From: Rhodospirillales bacterium
GTDB lineage: Bacteria > Pseudomonadota > Alphaproteobacteria > Rhodospirillales > UBA2165
Assembly (NCBI GenBank): GCA_013204125.1
Contig: JABMOP010000536.1
Coordinates: 1 to 16,157 of the forward strand
DNA: 16,157 nucleotides
Direction of reading: 5' to 3'
The first letter of the stretch is position 1, and the number at the start of each line of letters is the position of its first letter. Below the pieces are notes generated by a model that had not been told where the DNA came from, ran no database searches, and saw only the letters and a list, made by a program, of their open reading frames with translations. The position numbers and the translations under genes are program-made. Positions 13,475 to 16,157 of this stretch are shown piece after piece.

Positions 13475-14508
13475 CGTATTTCCTCCTCATATTTTTCTGC
13501 CTCAGTATAGAACGCATCGGCGTGACAGTCCCGCCGATTAAGGCCCTTGGCGGTTAATGCCGCCGCGCAGCTTTCGACCATCACCGGCGGGCCGGCGAGG
13601 TAGGCCTTAAATCCATCCAAGTCAGAAAAATCATCGGCAATGGCCTGGCTCAGAAAACCGGTGCGCCGCGCCGTTTTGCCCGATGGCTCGGACAACAGGA
13701 TGGTGAAACTAAAATTCGGGTGTTTGGCGGCCAGATCTTCGAGCCGATCTTCGAGATAGATATCGCCCTCATCGCGGACGCCGAAATATAGATGAATGTC
13801 CTGGCCGGCGCCGTCTTTCAACGCCGCTTCGACAATCGCCTTGATCGGCGCCAGGCCCGACCCCCCGGCAACGGCGATGATCGGCCCCTTATGGCCTTGC
13901 CGGTAATGGGCGGTGCCGATCGGGCCGGCCACCAGCACTTCATCGCCGGGCGCCGATTTATCCATCACATAGCCGGTGACGACGCCGCCCGGCACATGGC
14001 GGATATGAAATTCCAATTGATCTTCGCCCGGAACATTGGCCAGCGAAAAATCGCGGGGCGGGAAGCCTTCGAAGGTGATTTGCGCATATTGCCCGGCGGT
14101 GAAATCGAACGGCCCGCCGCTTAAGGTGTCCAGCCGCAGGATACGGATGTCATGGGTGGCTTGGGTTATTTCCGCGATGCGGCAGGTAAGCCTGCGACTG
14201 GCGTGGATGGCCGCGTCTTCGGCGTCAACCGGTTGAACTTCGCAATCGGACCAAGGCACCGCCCGGCAGGCAAGGATCAGACCGCGCGCCTTTTCTTCCG
14301 GGTTCAAGGCAAATTCGGAATAGGGCGACATTTCAATTTCGCCCGACAGCAGATGCGATTTGCACGCCCCGCAATTGCCCGACCGGCATCCGTGCGGGTA
14401 GTCCACATCAGCCCCAAGCGCCATTTCCAAAATCGTGCGCCCCGGCGCGGCGTCGAGCCCGGCAAGGGGGCTGCCGTCTGGATTTTGAATGGTGACTTTG
14501 AATCTCAT
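13471..14508 (-). CDS. Oxygenase reductase: N-terminal 2Fe-2S ferredoxin, FAD and NAD domains (MmoC/BenC/phenol hydroxylase P5-like)
   Basis: A 345-residue electron-transfer protein, first gene of the leftward oxygenase operon. Residues 1-95 are a plant-type ferredoxin with C41-x4-C46-x2-C49-x31-C81. Residues about 105-200 are the FAD domain with RDFS (152-155) in place of the common RxYS. Residues about 208-330 are the NAD(P)H domain with AVAGGSGLAPIKAI (212-225) and YLAGPPVMVESC (303-314). This order, ferredoxin first, is that of MmoC, phenol hydroxylase P5 and BenC; PaaE, the usual partner of PaaA, has its ferredoxin at the C-terminus. It should pass electrons from NAD(P)H to the diiron protein two genes downstream. 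AAAGGGCG precedes the ATG, and its stop overlaps the SDR start. Confidence 0.93.
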   Translation of the reverse strand: MRFKVTIQNPDGSPLAGLDAAPGRTILEMALGADVDYPHGCRSGNCGACKSHLLSGEIEMSPYSEFALNPEEKARGLILACRAVPWSDCEVQPVDAEDAAIHASRRLTCRIAEITQATHDIRILRLDTLSGGPFDFTAGQYAQITFEGFPPRDFSLANVPGEDQLEFHIRHVPGGVVTGYVMDKSAPGDEVLVAGPIGTAHYRQGHKGPIIAVAGGSGLAPIKAIVEAALKDGAGQDIHLYFGVRDEGDIYLEDRLEDLAAKHPNFSFTILLSEPSGKTARRTGFLSQAIADDFSDLDGFKAYLAGPPVMVESCAAALTAKGLNRRDCHADAFYTEAEKYEEEIR

Positions 14509-14536
14509 AACGCCCTTTTGACCTAATCGATAAGTT

Positions 14537-14562
14537 CCGCTATTGAGGGGATTGATTAGCGG
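14537..14562. repeat. Inverted repeat CCGCTA-N14-TAGCGG
   Basis: The arms at 14537-14542 and 14557-14562 are exact reverse complements with 14 bases between. The layout is compatible with a binding site for a dimeric transcription factor in the divergent promoter region. Confidence 0.45.
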
Positions 14563-14567
14563 TTGAA

Positions 14568-14593
14568 GCGGGCCTTGTCTACAAACGGCCCGC
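14568..14593. repeat. Inverted repeat GCGGGCC-N12-GGCCCGC
   Basis: Perfect 7-bp GC arms at 14568-14574 and 14587-14593 enclose TTGTCTACAAAC, itself nearly dyadic (TTGT-CT-ACAA). It could be an operator, or a hairpin in the ligase leader, since it ends 13 bases before the ribosome-binding region. It begins five bases after the preceding inverted repeat ends. Confidence 0.5.
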
Positions 14594-14616
14594 GTATAAA
14601 ACTATCGGGGATGGGA

Positions 14617-16155
14617 ATGTTAATTGGTGAACTATTAAGCGAAACGGCGGAACGGTTGCCGGATAAACGGGCCATCGTCCTGGGCGGGTTCACCCAGACC
14701 TACAGGGAATTAGACCTTGCCGCTAACCGTTTTGCCAATGCGCTGATCAATGAAGGCCTCGGCAAGGGCCACAATATCGCCATCCTGTCGCCCAATCAGC
14801 CGGACTATCCTGCTCTCTATTTCGGTGCGGCGCGCTCCGGCGCCGTGCTTGGCCATATGTCGGTACGCTTATCGGCCGAGGAACAAAAGAAGATCATCAT
14901 CGCCACAGATATTGAAGCCATCTTCGTTTATTTCAATCTTGCCAAAACCTTGATGGAAATTTCGGATGATATGCCGGGTCTGAAGCGCATTATTGTTTTT
15001 GGCGGCGCGGCGCCGGCGGGAGCTGAAACCCTCGACGAATTCATCGGCGCCGCGAGTGAGGCCGCGCCGGATGTTCTTTTAAGCGAAGATGATGCCTTCG
15101 CCATCACCTATACCGGCGGCACCACCGGCTTTCCGAAGGGCGTGGTTGCAAGCCACGCCTCCCGCGTTATCGGCTGTTTGCGCGCTGAACGGGAATTCCA
15201 AATTCAGGCGGGCGACGTTTTTTGCTGTTCGACGCCGCTCTTTCATATCGCCGGGCTTTTCGTTTGGTTTCAGACCGGCATTCGCATGGGCAATACCTTG
15301 GTTTTGATGCCGCACTGGGACGCCGAAGAATTTATGCGCCTTGTCGAAGAAGAAGGCGTGACGGCCTCGTTCATGATCCCGACGCAGATCAACGGCGTAA
15401 TTAGCCATCCCAATTTTTCGGCAAATCGGCTTAAAGGTTGGCGCTACGGCAATTTCGGCGGCGCCCCCAACCCGGTGGCGCAGATGGAAAAAATGATGGA
15501 GGTTCTGCCCCATGTCACCTGGGTGGAACAATACGGCCAATCGGAATCGGGCAATTTGACCGTGCGCCCGCCGGAATTCTGCCGCTCCAAAATCGCCAGC
15601 GCCGGGCGCGCCTTTAAAGATCTGGAAATGGCGATCTTCGACGACAAAGATAAACCGCTACCCGTCGGCGAGACCGGCGAATTGGTTACCCGCGGCGTGC
15701 ATCTGATGGCGGGCTATTATAAAAGCCCGGAGCTAACGGCCGAAGTGATGACCGAAGACGGTTGGATCAGGACGGGCGATGTCGGCTATCTGGACGAAGA
15801 CGGCTTTCTTTATCTGGTCGATCGTTCGAAGGACGTGATCATTTCAGGCGGTGAAAACATCTACCCGATGGAAATCGAGAACGTCCTTTATAAGCATCCG
15901 GCGGTCAACGAGTGCGCCGTCTTTGGAATTCCCGATGATTATTGGGGCGAATTACCCGCCGCCCATGTGGTGTTGGAAGCAAAAATTCATGCGACGGTGA
16001 AAGAGCTATCCGATTTCGTTGCCGCCAAAATCGCCCGCCACAAACGCCCGCGCATGATCAAGTTTGTAAGATACCTGCCCAAAACGGCGGTCGGAAAAAT
16101 CCAAAAAAACGCCATCCGCGACGAATATTGGAAAGGCCGCGACCGCAAGATTTAG
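14617..16155 (+). CDS. Acyl-CoA ligase (AMP-binding, ANL superfamily)
   Basis: A 512-residue adenylate-forming ligase that activates a carboxylic acid to acyl-AMP and then acyl-CoA. Landmarks counted from the 14617 start: P-loop YTGGTTGFPKG (165-175), PLFHIAG (207-213), YGQSE (306-310), TGD with D388, hinge region DRSKDVIISGGENIYP (402-417), and the C-terminal adenylation lysine K497 in GKIQK. It is near full length for fatty or aromatic acid:CoA ligases, and the acid is not readable from the motifs. The start is uncertain: the open frame reaches a TTG at 14563, but the family normally begins close to LIGELL. The inverted repeat in 14568-14593 suggests non-coding DNA, and GGGG at 14607-14610 is correctly spaced for 14617; 14611 is also possible. 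Divergence from the PaaA-like operon suggests that it supplies the CoA ester used there. Confidence 0.92.
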   Translation: MLIGELLSETAERLPDKRAIVLGGFTQTYRELDLAANRFANALINEGLGKGHNIAILSPNQPDYPALYFGAARSGAVLGHMSVRLSAEEQKKIIIATDIEAIFVYFNLAKTLMEISDDMPGLKRIIVFGGAAPAGAETLDEFIGAASEAAPDVLLSEDDAFAITYTGGTTGFPKGVVASHASRVIGCLRAEREFQIQAGDVFCCSTPLFHIAGLFVWFQTGIRMGNTLVLMPHWDAEEFMRLVEEEGVTASFMIPTQINGVISHPNFSANRLKGWRYGNFGGAPNPVAQMEKMMEVLPHVTWVEQYGQSESGNLTVRPPEFCRSKIASAGRAFKDLEMAIFDDKDKPLPVGETGELVTRGVHLMAGYYKSPELTAEVMTEDGWIRTGDVGYLDEDGFLYLVDRSKDVIISGGENIYPMEIENVLYKHPAVNECAVFGIPDDYWGELPAAHVVLEAKIHATVKELSDFVAAKIARHKRPRMIKFVRYLPKTAVGKIQKNAIRDEYWKGRDRKI

Positions 16156-16157
16156 GC

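Larger units (their letters stand above)
14509..14616. promoter_or_regulatory. Divergent promoter/operator region between the oxygenase operon and the CoA ligase
   Basis: This 108-bp gap separates the leftward reductase start (14508) from the probable rightward ligase start (14617). It should hold promoters for both directions. Two inverted repeats occupy much of it (listed separately), which makes it the best candidate control site in the window. No regulator gene is present here, and -35/-10 boxes are not clear enough to call. Confidence 0.55.

Noticed and set aside
14563..14616. TTG start at 14563 for the CoA ligase
   Set aside because: The 18 extra residues do not fit the family N-terminus and contain the inverted repeat; 14617 has a spaced GGGG site, though 14611 cannot be ruled out.
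1..16157. tRNA, rRNA, CRISPR array, insertion sequence or prophage genes
   Set aside because: I saw no cloverleaf-like or rRNA sequence, no regular short repeats, and no transposase, integrase or terminal inverted repeats.

Overview
The window is a gene-dense, moderately GC-rich stretch, most consistent with an alphaproteobacterium. That is a judgement from gene content, codon use and strong GGAGG-type ribosome binding sites; no rRNA, tRNA or taxonomic marker is present. I see no mobile element, CRISPR array, transporter or regulator gene. It reads as a catabolic gene cluster for an aromatic or alicyclic carboxylic acid handled at least partly as a CoA thioester.

Layout. (1) 2-940 (+): 3' part of a 2-oxoacid dehydrogenase E2 acyltransferase. 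(2) 941-1175: AT-rich spacer with several dyads. (3) 1176-2111 (+): beta-hydroxyacid dehydrogenase, closed by a strong bidirectional terminator at 2132-2159. (4) 8997 down to 2180 (-): a long leftward block, in transcription order an ACMSD-like amidohydrolase, a group D flavin monooxygenase/acyl-CoA dehydrogenase-like protein, a 63-aa membrane protein, a second ACMSD-like amidohydrolase, three consecutive RraA/HMG-aldolase-like proteins, and a third amidohydrolase lacking the first metal-binding His. (5) 9088-9705 (+): a cytosolic lectin-fold-like protein that starts divergently from the block and converges on the next operon with overlapping stop codons. (6) 14508 down to 9702 (-): a tightly coupled operon of ferredoxin-NAD(P)H reductase, SDR dehydrogenase, PaaA-like diiron oxygenase, alpha/beta hydrolase and VOC protein. 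(7) 14617-16155 (+): an acyl-CoA ligase divergent from that operon, across a short region holding two inverted repeats.

How it may work together (inference): the ligase would activate the acid to its CoA ester. The PaaA-like diiron protein, fed by the MmoC/BenC-type reductase, would oxygenate the ring. The SDR and the alpha/beta hydrolase would oxidise and hydrolyse intermediates. The flavin monooxygenase and VOC protein may hydroxylate and cleave a ring. The ACMSD-like enzymes would decarboxylate or hydrate ring-cleavage products, and the RraA-like aldolases would split hydroxy-oxo-diacids to pyruvate-type products. The most unusual element is the PaaA homologue, which retains all the expected diiron ligands but has no PaaB, PaaC or PaaD neighbour and is paired with a reductase of the opposite domain order to PaaE.
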